A DNA stretch of 64,000 bases, taken from Bacteroidota bacterium (GTDB taxonomy: Bacteria > Bacteroidota > Bacteroidia > Bacteroidales > Lentimicrobiaceae). Of this stretch, positions 38,401 to 47,231 are shown one piece after another. The notes under the pieces were generated by a model. It was not told where the DNA came from. It ran no database searches and saw nothing but the letters and a program-made list of their open reading frames with translations. The first letter of the stretch is position 1. Each line of letters starts with the position of its first letter. The stretch spans positions 20,972 to 84,971 of the forward strand of contig WSXU01000016.1 of assembly GCA_009773455.1 (NCBI GenBank), given 5' to 3'. A program made the position numbers and the translations under genes.

Positions 38401-39176
38401 TAGCTGTAATTGGCGCCAAAGTTATTGTCCAGGCGGAGAGTCAACAGATCATAATCAGACTGAGGGTTCATGAATACACTGCTGAAAAGGTAATATGAAA
38501 CACTGGTCTGTGAATTCTGCGCGGGAATACCTCCTGAAATCAGTGTGCCCGACACAACCATCGGGGTCACAGTATTGGTTACCCAGCCATCGGTAGTATA
38601 GCGCAGGTAGAATTTTTCTTCGGGTGAAGGTGAAGATGAAAGCGATGCTTCGATTTCTACCACATCGGCACTACCGACAACCACCGGATGCTGAATCACC
38701 TGGCTGATGGTTACCGGTTGAGCTGATGTTTCCATAAAAACAGCGCGTGAATTCACATAACCCAGATCCTCAAAAACAACAGTATACCATTTATTGCCCG
38801 TCAACTGAATGCTGTTGTCGGGATCGGATGGCGTTCCAAAGATGAAATTTTCAGTTGTATTCAGCCCAACTACTGTATTGCCGGCCCACTGGTTGCCCCA
38901 GGGGTCACCGAACGAAGTGCTGACAAATTTAAATGCGTTGCTGCCTGTTGTTCCGGTGTATTGAAAAGTTGTTGTCCACCGGGGTGTTCCTGAATGTTGT
39001 TTCACCAGATCAAAATTACCACCCATCCCGGGGTCATTCTGCCAGCTGTTCCATGTACCGGGCATTCTCAATCCATCAGGTTCGTAGATCTGGGCTGATG
39101 AGCACAGGCTTATCCCGATCAGGAAGATGATGATGAATACGGATGAGCGGGTGAAAAGGTGACAGATTGAGTTCAT
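35409..39176 (-). CDS. Secreted GH13 alpha-amylase-type enzyme with T9SS sorting domain, 1255 aa
   Basis: Start at 39176 (MNSICHLFTRSS), which gives a signal peptide; the frame is also open to a TTG at 39200. Order of domains: a tryptophan-rich N-terminal module (about 30-165, IYEPDGLRMPGTWNSW) shared with two neighbours; beta-sandwich modules to about 500; a CBM48/E-set domain (about 510-630, FAFVIGEFSNWLPDD); the GH13 barrel (about 670-1040); a C-terminal beta domain; a carboxypeptidase-regulatory-like domain; and a type-A T9SS sorting domain (about 1185-1255). GH13 catalytic residues are intact: Asp799 (GFRLDLS), Glu846 (VILEHL) and Asp908 (ENHDEE), plus DIVPNH. It should hydrolyse alpha-glucans such as starch or glycogen at the cell surface. 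No susC/susD pair lies nearby. Confidence 0.94.
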   Translation of the reverse strand: MNSICHLFTRSSVFIIIFLIGISLCSSAQIYEPDGLRMPGTWNSWQNDPGMGGNFDLVKQHSGTPRWTTTFQYTGTTGSNAFKFVSTSFGDPWGNQWAGNTVVGLNTTENFIFGTPSDPDNSIQLTGNKWYTVVFEDLGYVNSRAVFMETSAQPVTISQVIQHPVVVGSADVVEIEASLSSSPSPEEKFYLRYTTDGWVTNTVTPMVVSGTLISGGIPAQNSQTSVSYYLFSSVFMNPQSDYDLLTLRLDNNFGANYSYVVDQVIECGGQLSLITADPAFPIENQSLTIYFNAAYGNGGLFDYTGDVYAHTGVITNLSVNSSDWKYVKTEWGENTPESMLTRISENLYSLTISNIRDFYGVPVSEQISKMAFVFRSGEEQTGGYYLEHKNADGSDIFLDVYPPALNVKILNPSRREPLVSPNSLIPVCVEALQNNQISLYLDGTLLTQETGTSLSYPLLLQGMQPGAHWIKAIAGGTSGQARDSVQIYLRGPVVVEELPQGMKNGINYMDENTVTLVLHDPAGMKNFAFVIGEFSNWLPDDAGFMKRTPDGKHYWVTLSGLETGKEYAYQYFIDGSIKIADAWCEKILDPWNDRWIPTASYPDLKPYPFDQTLGVVSVFQTNKPEYDWQVDDFTPPAIHGTQSDLFIYELLVRDFTDERNMGSVEEKLDYLQGLGVNAVELMPVIEFDGNESWGYAPNFYFATDKYYGTEQAYKHFIDACHQRNIAVIFDIVPNHAYGLNPMVQMYFDPNAGTSGQPSAVNPYSIGYDFNHESPYTRQFFKDVFEHWITNYKVDGFRLDLSKGLTQHFTGEDVGAWSQYDQSRINILTDYYTHIKSVNPDVFVILEHLASNDEEVVLANTGMLPWSAMHDHYKQVGMGWQENSDLSWAYHANRGFTYPNLIDYMENHDEERLMAEDYSYGASSGNYNLRDTSDALHHMQAAAVLFMGIPGPKMSWQFGELGYDYSIMYNGGRTANKPPRWDYFNQPARQELYRVYSGMAALRKSDAFRYGSYTSDLGGLGKRMWISHSSMNVVIAANSGVSGFDMAPGFPNAGKWYDYFSGDEVNVTNPSGQSFYFGPGEYIVFTSIQLPRPYYHIQVTVTDSISGAAIGNAMVSIVNSGQQSSNGEGKAGFTAAPSTVMLTSLCEGYRPYSKSLTVGSDLAVQVKLQVAGNAGIHDNDLMKMISVLPNPSNGQVKVKAPALYLVTCYSPSGSVLFSRQMSALTEDFDLSGMPRGILLFRFSDETASFVTKVVNW

Positions 39177-39293
39177 GGACAATGGAATAATGGTTAACAA
39201 AATGTGATGATGATCAATAATGGCTAAAACGGGTCTTATCAGGACCGGCCGGCCACCTTCCTTGTGAAAACCTGTAGCCGGGATGATTCAAGC

Positions 39294-39319
39294 AAAACTG
39301 CCGGTAAAATTCCCGGCAG
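39294..39319 (-). terminator. Rho-independent terminator after the three-repeat protein gene
   Basis: On the minus strand CTGCCGG / CCGGCAG (7 bp, eight-base loop) is followed by TTTTG. It lies about 35 bp behind the stop at 39352. Confidence 0.75.
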
Positions 39320-39351
39320 CCTCGCAAATCTGTTCCATTAAATCCTGTAAA

Positions 39352-41910
39352 TCAGTATTTTACAATTTTCTGATGACAAGTCTGGTTACCCATCCGGATT
39401 TCCAGTTGATATAATCCGGACATATAATCAGACAGATCGATCAGCTGAGTGGGGTTCGTTGTCTGTTCGCTGCGAATTACCCGGCCTTTCATGTCCATGA
39501 TCCGGAATCCCGTGAGACCTGGAACGTAAATATTCAGGACATCCTTTACAGGATTGGGATAAATTTCTGAACCGACCGGCAGGATATTGGAACTGGTCAC
39601 CAGCGTTGTATAAGTAACAATGCCTGAAATGGTACCGTCCTCACCCAGGGTCATAACAAGATTACTGCCCTCAATCAGCCAAAGGCCGTCCGGGGTTCCG
39701 TCATCCTCTATAGCGCCCCATTCATAGGTTCCGGGAACCATATCGAGGGTCTGTGTCCAGGTGTGATTGTCAGGATTCATGGCAATGGTATCCCAGGCGG
39801 TCATCTCCCCTTTCAGTTTAATGGCATCATGCAACTCGGTGGCATCGATGATGGTAAACAACACCGGGAAAGTTGGTTGAGGTTCAGTAATTTCAAGAAC
39901 ACCGGAAACATTCTCTGTCCCGTTCCAGAAGCCTCCCCCGGTTTCAGAAAATCCGCCATAAACAAAATCACCGTCATTGTACCTGAAACGGCTGGCATAA
40001 TACCAGGTCCCTGTTTGGGTGAATTCCGGGCCTATGTTGGCAAAAAATTCATCGTTGTTTCCTGACGGGGCATTAAACGAAGCTGGTACCCAGTCAGTCC
40101 ACGTATCGGGATTGCTGTCGGTGTCACTATATCCTATCCAGGCTTCAAGCCCCGGGGCAGGCTCCGGCTGACCGGTTACGCCTTCAATCCAGACCTGGGC
40201 ATAAACATCATAAGTCTGTCCGACAACAATGACTCCGGAATCAGGGTATTGAAGGTTTGCCCAGTCGATCAGAGGGTTAATGTTGGTCTGAACGGTAAGT
40301 ACCCCCGACACATTGGCTGTTCCGTCCCATGGCCCTCCTCCGGTTTCAGAATAGCCGCCGTAAAAGAACTCACCGGTATTGAGACGGAACCGGCTGGCAT
40401 AATAATAGGTTCCTTCATCGATCAGATACTGACCAAGGTTGGCCACATATTCATCGTTGTTGCCCGAGGGTCCGTTAAATGTTGCCGGGAACCAGTTTGT
40501 CCAGGCAGCAGGGTCGGTATTGCTCGTACTGTATCCAATCCATGACTCTACGCCGGGTGCCGGTTCCGGTTGTCCGGTCACACCATCGATGTATGCCTGG
40601 GCGTAAACATCAAGATTCTCCCCGGGAACAATGGTTGCGCTGCCCGGGTACTGCAGGTTGATCCAATCAAAGTCGGGATCCGGCAATACGTCGTAAACTG
40701 TCAGGACCCCTGAAACGTTGGTGGTACCATCCCAGAATCCGCCACTAAAACCTCCGTATACATAAGGATCATCGTTGTATTTGAACCTTGTGGCATAATA
40801 ATAGGTTCCGGGAGTTGTCAATAATACACCAATATCGGCCATAAATTCATCGTTACTTCCCGAGGGGCCATTGTGTGTTGCAACAACCCAGTCGGTCCAG
40901 GTTGCCGGGTCAGTATCGGCAGTGCTATATCCAACCCAGGCCTGCAATCCCGGGGCCGGGGTTGCCTGTCCGGTGACACCCAATATATAAGCCTGTCCGT
41001 AAACATTATAGGCTCCTCCTGTTTCAATCTCGCCGCTGCCCGGCCATTGCAGATTGGCCCAGGTGATTGTAGGAGGAGGCGGTGTTCCGATGGCATAGTA
41101 ATAGTTAATTCCTGCGTTATTGTTGAGTTGTAAAGCACAAAGACCATAATCATCGGTTAGACCGGTAAGGCCTGAACTCATGACATAGTAATAAACGCCG
41201 GTTGAAGTGGGCAGTCCAGGTATGGTGGCGGTTCCGCTGGTCCCGGTCATGGTCACAGGCACTCCCTGCGATGTAACCCAGTTATCGGTAGTATAAATAA
41301 GGTAAAAATGCTCTTCAGCAGAAGGGGCAGCAGTTGTGGTTATATTGATAACAACCGGAACATTTTCAAAAACGTTCGAAGGTACAGAAACAGATGAAAT
41401 TGCCACCGGCTCTGCGCTGGTCTCCATAAATATAGCCCTTGCATCCTGATACCCCAGATCTTCCCAGTTAACAGTATACCACTTACCGTCAACAAGTGTT
41501 GCTGTATTATCCGATCCTCCTTCTTTGGTATACGTCTGAAGTGTGTTCATGGCAACTGTGACACTGGCCCATTTATTCTGATAATAATTGGTAGCCGGTC
41601 CACTGGTAAACAACCAGTTATAGGTACCACCGATCAGGTCGGCCCCGGATGTATTTACACTGAACCTGGTTTGCCAGTGCAACTGATCGCAGACAACTTT
41701 AACCAGTCTTCCACCAGGCACCTGATTAGGATTTGCCAGTGCCAGATTATTGGTTGGCGGATTTGTCCAGGCATTCCATGCACCAGGCATATTCAATCCT
41801 TCCGGTTCATAAATCTGCGCCTTTGATCCGGAAGATAAAAAAACCTGTAGTGAAATCAACAGGAAAAAGAATGAAATGAATTTAAATCCTGAATGTAACG
41901 GGTGTTTCAT
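39352..41910 (-). CDS. T9SS cargo protein with three WANLQ-type repeats and starch-binding-like domain, 852 aa
   Basis: A signal peptide is followed by IYEPEGLNMPGAWNAW, the same N-terminal module (about 32-170) as in the amylase and the 971-residue protein. A beta-sandwich (about 170-275) is followed by three consecutive repeats of about 130 residues beginning WANLQWPGSG (281), WINLQYPGSA (413) and WANLQYPDSG (547), each ending in NVSGVL. Residues about 668-745 (IKLKGEMTAWDTIAMNPDN) look like the small beta domain of SusE/SusF and related starch-binding proteins. A type-A sorting domain (YPNPVKDVLNIY) closes it. No enzyme domain is visible. Together with the amylase and esterase genes it suggests surface binding of alpha-glucans, which is inference. 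Confidence 0.87.
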   Translation of the reverse strand: MKHPLHSGFKFISFFFLLISLQVFLSSGSKAQIYEPEGLNMPGAWNAWTNPPTNNLALANPNQVPGGRLVKVVCDQLHWQTRFSVNTSGADLIGGTYNWLFTSGPATNYYQNKWASVTVAMNTLQTYTKEGGSDNTATLVDGKWYTVNWEDLGYQDARAIFMETSAEPVAISSVSVPSNVFENVPVVINITTTAAPSAEEHFYLIYTTDNWVTSQGVPVTMTGTSGTATIPGLPTSTGVYYYVMSSGLTGLTDDYGLCALQLNNNAGINYYYAIGTPPPPTITWANLQWPGSGEIETGGAYNVYGQAYILGVTGQATPAPGLQAWVGYSTADTDPATWTDWVVATHNGPSGSNDEFMADIGVLLTTPGTYYYATRFKYNDDPYVYGGFSGGFWDGTTNVSGVLTVYDVLPDPDFDWINLQYPGSATIVPGENLDVYAQAYIDGVTGQPEPAPGVESWIGYSTSNTDPAAWTNWFPATFNGPSGNNDEYVANLGQYLIDEGTYYYASRFRLNTGEFFYGGYSETGGGPWDGTANVSGVLTVQTNINPLIDWANLQYPDSGVIVVGQTYDVYAQVWIEGVTGQPEPAPGLEAWIGYSDTDSNPDTWTDWVPASFNAPSGNNDEFFANIGPEFTQTGTWYYASRFRYNDGDFVYGGFSETGGGFWNGTENVSGVLEITEPQPTFPVLFTIIDATELHDAIKLKGEMTAWDTIAMNPDNHTWTQTLDMVPGTYEWGAIEDDGTPDGLWLIEGSNLVMTLGEDGTISGIVTYTTLVTSSNILPVGSEIYPNPVKDVLNIYVPGLTGFRIMDMKGRVIRSEQTTNPTQLIDLSDYMSGLYQLEIRMGNQTCHQKIVKY

Positions 41911-42316
41911 GATGGTTGGTTTTATGAAATGGTTGCTTTTACTATGGCTTTTATAACGAAATTCATCATGCCGGGTACAGAATCAATGAAGAAATAGTTC
42001 AGGCAGATATTAATTTTGCTGATTTTGTCCCGGCAAATCAATCTTTTTCATCTGCATCCGGCTTTCAAAACACTAAATTACTCTGATTAAATCAAGAAAA
42101 CAAATGATATTTTGTTGCAAACGATTGCGGTACTGATATTTGTGATCAGATTAAGTTGAATATGGGAAAACAGGACAGAAAATCGGGTTTTCCGATCATT
42201 TCTGGTTTGCAGATCCGGCGATCATCATTTAATGTTTGGATGGCCCAAAATGGCTGCGAAAGAAAAAATCTGCAATCATAAAAACGCATCCGGACCGGGA
42301 GAGATAAATTCCTTGA
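41911..42316. other. Intergenic region
   Basis: No gene is seen. A short inverted repeat (ATCGG / CCGAT, near 42182-42195) lies behind the esterase gene on the minus strand and is too weak to call a terminator. No TAnnTTTG promoter is visible on the minus strand. Confidence 0.4.
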
Positions 42317-43720
42317 CTATTTTTTGATGAATTTACCCTCAAGACAAAGTCCGCCTTTCAGAATCCGGACAATATAAACCCCGGGTTTTAGATCCTTAAC
42401 TACGGCTTTGTTGTCAGTGAGCGTATAAATGGTTTTTACCCTTTGGCCGGTTACATCGAAAATATCAATTGAATCAACCATTGAAACCGGCAAACCCTGG
42501 AATGACAACTCGTGTTCCACCGGATTCGGAAAACAAAGCACAGTGCTTTTATCAGGAATCACCGGAACAGCAGCGGCATAATTACCAAAAAGCCAAAGAT
42601 AGGCTTCTATAAATTCAGAGCGCCACAAAGCCTCGTTGTGCTGACCTCCGGTAACCACTTTGTTTTGAATTTCCGTTTGCTGAAACCCGGCAGCCAGCAA
42701 TGTATCATTCATGCGGAGCATATCGCTGACGGTATTGCCACCTTCGAGCGTTCCACACAACTGATAAAGTCTCATCTCCTGCTGCCTGCCAGTTTGCCGT
42801 GTAAATGACCAAACACTGTCGGAGAACCAGTAGGAAGGTGAGAAAATTCCTGCTTTACTGAACACATCCTGATGTCTGAGTACCCCGTAATGAGAGATCA
42901 GCCCTCCCAATGAACTCCCCATCAGCGCCGTATTGTCCCTGTCGGTTAGTGTGCGGAAATGTTCATCAATAAAAGGCTTTAGAGTTTCAACAATAAACCT
43001 GATATAGAGTTCCCCGTCACCTCCCCCATACTGTTGGTTAACCCACGGTGTATATTCATCAATCCTGAAAGTGCCGCCATTGTCGACACCAACCACAATG
43101 GGCACTTTATAGCCCTGCAGTGACAATAAGTTCAGTGCTTCATCCACCTCCCATTCACCGGCGAAAGAAGTCAGTGCATCAAAAAGATTCTGGCCATCGT
43201 GCATATAGAGAACCGGGTAATCTGACCCGGAGGACTCATAATCAGGGGGCAGGTAAATCCACACCCTGCGCGACCGGTTCAGCTGGGGCATAAAGAAATT
43301 CTCTTCCAAAACAGAGACATTTTCAGCAGCAGTTGAATTGGCTCCTCCCCCGTTATCAGCCCAGTTGAGAATGTCAACATGAATGGTTTCACCATTGCCA
43401 AAGGTGAAGGACCTGTCTGATATTTCCTCTCCGTTAGCTCCTTTTTCAACGGTTTCCCATGATCCCCGGGTGAACTTGAAATGTATAACAGTCCCTGTTG
43501 CCTGCTGACCAATGGTTATTTCCCACTTATTCTGATCATTCTTATGCATCATATAGGCAGCCGAACCAGGATCCCAACCCGTAAAATCCCCGGCAATAAA
43601 AAGGTTGTCCTGCGGCGGAGTTACGGCCGGCAGGTTGTCAATGATGAATGTCACCTGGGCTGTTGCAGGAAAAACAACGACTACGGCAAGTAATATTGAA
43701 ATTATAAGTGGATTTCTCAT
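42317..43720 (-). CDS. Secreted esterase with starch-binding-like N-terminus and T9SS domain, 467 aa
   Basis: After a signal peptide (MRNPLIISILLAVVVVFPATA) comes a CBM20/CBM48-like beta domain (about 22-120) with FIAGDFTGWDPG. The central domain (about 135-385) belongs to the esterase-D/feruloyl-esterase-like family PF00756: VWIYLPPDY, YMHDGQNLFD, nucleophile Ser270 in GSSLGG and His361 in GGQHNEALW. The last 75 residues form a type-A T9SS sorting domain (CFPNPVEHELSF to EGKFIKK). It should act at the cell surface on an esterified carbohydrate or similar ester. The glycan-binding N-terminus matches the neighbouring amylase and binding-protein genes. A carbohydrate esterase is the best reading, but the exact substrate is open. 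Confidence 0.9.
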   Translation of the reverse strand: MRNPLIISILLAVVVVFPATAQVTFIIDNLPAVTPPQDNLFIAGDFTGWDPGSAAYMMHKNDQNKWEITIGQQATGTVIHFKFTRGSWETVEKGANGEEISDRSFTFGNGETIHVDILNWADNGGGANSTAAENVSVLEENFFMPQLNRSRRVWIYLPPDYESSGSDYPVLYMHDGQNLFDALTSFAGEWEVDEALNLLSLQGYKVPIVVGVDNGGTFRIDEYTPWVNQQYGGGDGELYIRFIVETLKPFIDEHFRTLTDRDNTALMGSSLGGLISHYGVLRHQDVFSKAGIFSPSYWFSDSVWSFTRQTGRQQEMRLYQLCGTLEGGNTVSDMLRMNDTLLAAGFQQTEIQNKVVTGGQHNEALWRSEFIEAYLWLFGNYAAAVPVIPDKSTVLCFPNPVEHELSFQGLPVSMVDSIDIFDVTGQRVKTIYTLTDNKAVVKDLKPGVYIVRILKGGLCLEGKFIKK

Positions 43721-43917
43721 TCCGATCAGTATTTGAATTCGCTTTACAATGATAACACTTTTTAATTCACGTGAACAAATGTTGTGTTTGTCAACAATCT
43801 GAGTAAACCTTAAGTCTCCGGCATTTTTCCGGCAAACCCGGGAATTTTGACAGGACGATAAATCATTTGTTCTGAAAATGTTACACAGGTAAAAAATGGC
43901 AAACAGAAGACAACAAA

Positions 43918-43953
43918 AGCCCTGCTAATCCGGACAACCGGAACAGCAGGGCT
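43918..43953 (-). terminator. Terminator after mini-protein gene 2
   Basis: AGCCCTGCT / AGCAGGGCT forms a 9-bp stem, with a second inner stem TCCGG / CCGGA. On the minus strand it is followed by TTTGTTG. It lies about 25 bp behind the stop at 43979. Confidence 0.75.
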
Positions 43954-43978
43954 GTAAATATTCTGTTTTAAATCCTGT

Positions 43979-44215
43979 TTATTCGCCTGATTTCCTGCGG
44001 TCGACCAGGTGCTTGATACCATAGCCGATTCCCATTCCGAACAACAGAACCAAACCTCCGCCCAAAGGCGCATTTCCACCCTGTGGAGGCTGATCACCGT
44101 TTAAATTGTGCTGTCCGGGAGGAGGTGGCGGATTCTGTGCAAGGCCGGTAACTGACATTCCAATCAGAAGTCCCAGGCTCAAAGCCATTGTCAGGATTTT
44201 AATTCTCTGTTTCAT
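43979..44215 (-). CDS. Mini-protein 2: signal peptide, Pro-rich, GGNAP motif, membrane helix
   Basis: 78 residues. Order: signal peptide (MKQRIKILTMALSLGLLIG...GLAQ), NPPPPPGQHNLNGDQ, the motif PPQGGNAPLGGG, a hydrophobic helix (LVLLFGMGIGYGIKHLV) and a basic tail (DRRKSGE). It is nearly identical to mini-protein 3, including the signal peptide, so the two copies come from a recent duplication. It starts 100 bp behind the stop of the 971-residue T9SS protein gene. A perfect terminator-type hairpin lies in this gap, and another terminator follows the gene. No separate TAnnTTTG promoter is visible, so expression may depend on read-through from the large gene. Confidence 0.88.
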   Translation of the reverse strand: MKQRIKILTMALSLGLLIGMSVTGLAQNPPPPPGQHNLNGDQPPQGGNAPLGGGLVLLFGMGIGYGIKHLVDRRKSGE

Positions 44216-44258
44216 ATGCTGATCATTTTTCTTGTTTTCTGAATCTGTTTACCCGGTG

Positions 44259-44307
44259 AAAAAAAATCATGACGTGCCTTTAATTTTCGCCGTTAAGGCA
44301 CGTCATG
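44259..44307 (-). terminator. Hairpin with T8 tract between large gene and mini-protein 2
   Basis: On the minus strand CATGACGTGCCTTAA pairs with its complement (15 bp, one bulged base) over the span 44307-44268, and eight T residues follow directly (44266-44259). This is a textbook rho-independent terminator, placed between the stop of the 971-residue protein gene and the start of the mini-protein gene. It may act as an attenuator that lowers mini-protein expression. Confidence 0.9.
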
Positions 44308-44315
44308 TTGTGGGT

Positions 44316-47231
44316 CTATTTTTTAAGCACCACTTTTTTACTCACCACACTATTTCCACTGATGACATTCACCAGGTAAATTCCTTCGTTAAGGTTACTT
44401 CCGTCAATGGTATTAAGGCCGCTATTCACTGAAGCATGCAGCATCACCTGACCTAAAAGGTTGGTAACTGTAACTTCAGATCCGGAAGCAGCACCATTGA
44501 TATATATGACATTCTGGTATCCATATATATTAACCCTGCCTGATTCAGGATTGTCGATACCCACTGCACCAAAGGTAAGAAGGAAGCGGTCTGCGTCATC
44601 CCCATCAACTGCAGTAAAGTTATAAACAGGATTCTGGGTAAGGTTAATAACTGCATTCGTTAGCTTATCGGTCAGGAAGACTATACTTCCCGGTAACGAC
44701 TGCGTCAGTTCGATGCTGAAATCCGATGCGTTGTTTTTAATAAATTCAAAAGGAATGACCGTTTCATTGGTCAATGCCGGCAATGTATTCAGAGCAAAAC
44801 TTTCGCTGCCTGATTTTGAGTAGAACATCGGGGCAAAACCAGCAAGGAAATATGAATCAAAGTCGGCATCGAAAGCTTCCGTTGCAAGTGAATTGAAACG
44901 GACAAGACTTGACTGAGAGGTATGACCTGCAATATCGTTGGCTTTCAGCACAATCATTTCTTCTCCTGATTTATACCAGTTTGCATTGCTGTGAACCCTT
45001 GAGCTGACAGGAATAGTTAATTCTCCGTTACCGGTAGAGTGAACCATAAATCCATTCATCGAAGGAATGACATTTCCAACTTCGGTTGAGGTTTTATAAC
45101 TGGCATCTACCGAACTCCAGACCTGTACCACCGGATCAATATTTGTCCTTACAAGGCTTCCGGCATTGATTGCACTGGCAAACGGATTCCCTACCAGATG
45201 CCATCCAGGATAAGCACTCGTCGGGGTATTGGCTAAGCCGGTTATGGGATCAAGGTCAACATTCATAGCACCTGTAAAAGTTTTGGTGCCTGAATTCTCA
45301 TAAGCCACCAGGTATCCCTTTCCGGGGATAAAATTGGTCATGTTGTTGGCAGCAACCTTCTGGTTCAGCCAGTATTCCCATGTCCTGCTTTCGTCGAGTG
45401 CATAGAAATCATATGCTGAAGCGCCGGGAGTCCAGTCGCCTGAAATGGCCTGGTTGGCTACCGGTGAGGATATCAGGTGCCAGCCATCGGATGCGCTCGT
45501 GAAGCCGGCAATATAACGTTCAATGGTGATTGTTCCGCTGATTGTCAGTAAATCATCCCTCATAATGCTTCCGGTTCCGGTTGCATTGGACTGAACGGTA
45601 AAATTACGGCACCATCCTGCAGCAGACAGGGTAGGGTAATTGGTCAGACCGGCTGGGATAGTAACATCGGTAACAGAACCCGGAACACCGTTACTCCAGT
45701 TGGCGGCATTGGCCCAGTTGTTATCCGCTGCGCCTGTCCAGGTGGATGTAGCTGGGAAATTAACGGTGAGTACACCGCTCACATTGTTGATGCCATCCCA
45801 GTAGCCACCCTGAAAACCGCCATAGATGTAAGGGCCGCTGCCCAGTTTGAAACGTGATGCATAATAATAGGTACCACCGGCACTGATTACCAGTCCAAGA
45901 TTCGTCTGATATTCATCATTGTTGCCAACCTCACCAAAGTAAGGTGCAACAATCCAGTTTGTCCAGGTGTCAGGGTTGGTATTATCGGTGCTGTATCCGA
46001 TCCATGCCTGCATGCCGGCACCCTGTCCTGCACCGGCTGTTACACCGCCAGCATAAACCTGCGAATAAACAAAGAAATCCTGGTTGGGATCAATGGTACC
46101 ATTAGCTGGCCATTGCAGGTTTGCCCACCCGATTGACGGAGGAGCTGCAGAGGTTACTGTAACGGTCCATACTTTCTGTGAAGTGCTTTCGCTGGTAACA
46201 GTGTAGGTTACAGGATTTGTAAAATCACGGGCAACACCACTGGCAGGATTTATGGTTGCCAGAGGTGATACGCTGATGGTAGGTACCAATGCTGTGACAT
46301 CAGTGCCATAGGCAACTTCGATGCTGACTGTTGCTGCGCCCGAATTGATAACGGCTGAACCAGTCTGCTGCGGCAGGGTGAACCCAAGGATTTCTGCCTG
46401 AGTGCTGAGACCACTTACTGTATATGAATAGGCCGGGCTGCTTTTGATGGTGTAGAGGTCATAATCAGCCGATACACTTCCCACTGTAGAACTGAATGCA
46501 TAATAGTTTACTGTGGCGCCAGGTCCCTGAGCAGGAATGGTGGCAGTTCCTGTGCTCCCCGACATGGCGAAGGTCGTAATTCCGGAACTGATCCAGTTGT
46601 TGGTGGTATAACGCAGATAGAAGATCTCTTCGGCAGCAGGGCTTGCACCGGTGGTCAGCGTAATTTCAACTGCCGAGTTGGCCGGAACCGATACCGGTAC
46701 AGACAGGGATGTCAGATTTACCGGCTGTGAGCTGGTTTCCATAAAAATGGCCCTGGTATTCTGGTAACCCTTGTCTTCCCAGTTCATGGTATACCATTTG
46801 CCATTGACAATGGTGATGCTATTGTTGGGTCCCCCCTCCTTAGTGTAAGTTTGCAGGGTGTTCATAGTAACATTAACATTTGACCATTTGTTTGACCATG
46901 GATTACCACCGCCACTGGTAAAAAGCCATCCGTAACTACCGCCGGTAAGGTCTCCACCCGTAGCGGCAACACTGAAGCTGGTCTGCCAACGCGTAATACC
47001 GGTTGAGATTTTGATAACCCGGCCACCTGAAACCTGCGTAGAACTGGCAAGTGCCAGATTTCCTGTGGGAGGATTCTGCCATCCGTTCCAGTCTCCCGGC
47101 ATATTAATGCCTTCCGGCTCATAAATCGTCTGGGCAATGGTGGTAATATTGCTGCCTGTTAAAAGGACAAAAAATAGAAATAAGGCCAGGCCCGTTTGAT
47201 TTATCCGTGCAATAGGTAATTTTCGTTTCAT
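44316..47231 (-). CDS. Multi-module T9SS cargo protein, 971 aa
   Basis: The start at 47231 (MKRKLPIARINQTG) gives the signal peptide; the frame is also open to a TTG at 47258. The modules are: IYEPEGINMPGDWNGW N-terminal module (about 35-170) as in the amylase gene; beta-sandwich (170-280); an Ig/DUF5018-like domain with YTVTSESTSQKVWTVTV (about 285-365); one WANLQ repeat (about 367-489); the shared C-terminal module (about 494-890) with DGWHLISSPVANQAISG and GWHLVGNPFASAI; and a type-A sorting domain ending in VSKKVVLKK. No catalytic motif is visible, so it is probably an adhesin or glycan-binding surface protein. It is followed by a terminator-like hairpin and mini-protein 2, and preceded by mini-protein 3. 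Confidence 0.88.
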   Translation of the reverse strand: MKRKLPIARINQTGLALFLFFVLLTGSNITTIAQTIYEPEGINMPGDWNGWQNPPTGNLALASSTQVSGGRVIKISTGITRWQTSFSVAATGGDLTGGSYGWLFTSGGGNPWSNKWSNVNVTMNTLQTYTKEGGPNNSITIVNGKWYTMNWEDKGYQNTRAIFMETSSQPVNLTSLSVPVSVPANSAVEITLTTGASPAAEEIFYLRYTTNNWISSGITTFAMSGSTGTATIPAQGPGATVNYYAFSSTVGSVSADYDLYTIKSSPAYSYTVSGLSTQAEILGFTLPQQTGSAVINSGAATVSIEVAYGTDVTALVPTISVSPLATINPASGVARDFTNPVTYTVTSESTSQKVWTVTVTSAAPPSIGWANLQWPANGTIDPNQDFFVYSQVYAGGVTAGAGQGAGMQAWIGYSTDNTNPDTWTNWIVAPYFGEVGNNDEYQTNLGLVISAGGTYYYASRFKLGSGPYIYGGFQGGYWDGINNVSGVLTVNFPATSTWTGAADNNWANAANWSNGVPGSVTDVTIPAGLTNYPTLSAAGWCRNFTVQSNATGTGSIMRDDLLTISGTITIERYIAGFTSASDGWHLISSPVANQAISGDWTPGASAYDFYALDESRTWEYWLNQKVAANNMTNFIPGKGYLVAYENSGTKTFTGAMNVDLDPITGLANTPTSAYPGWHLVGNPFASAINAGSLVRTNIDPVVQVWSSVDASYKTSTEVGNVIPSMNGFMVHSTGNGELTIPVSSRVHSNANWYKSGEEMIVLKANDIAGHTSQSSLVRFNSLATEAFDADFDSYFLAGFAPMFYSKSGSESFALNTLPALTNETVIPFEFIKNNASDFSIELTQSLPGSIVFLTDKLTNAVINLTQNPVYNFTAVDGDDADRFLLTFGAVGIDNPESGRVNIYGYQNVIYINGAASGSEVTVTNLLGQVMLHASVNSGLNTIDGSNLNEGIYLVNVISGNSVVSKKVVLKK

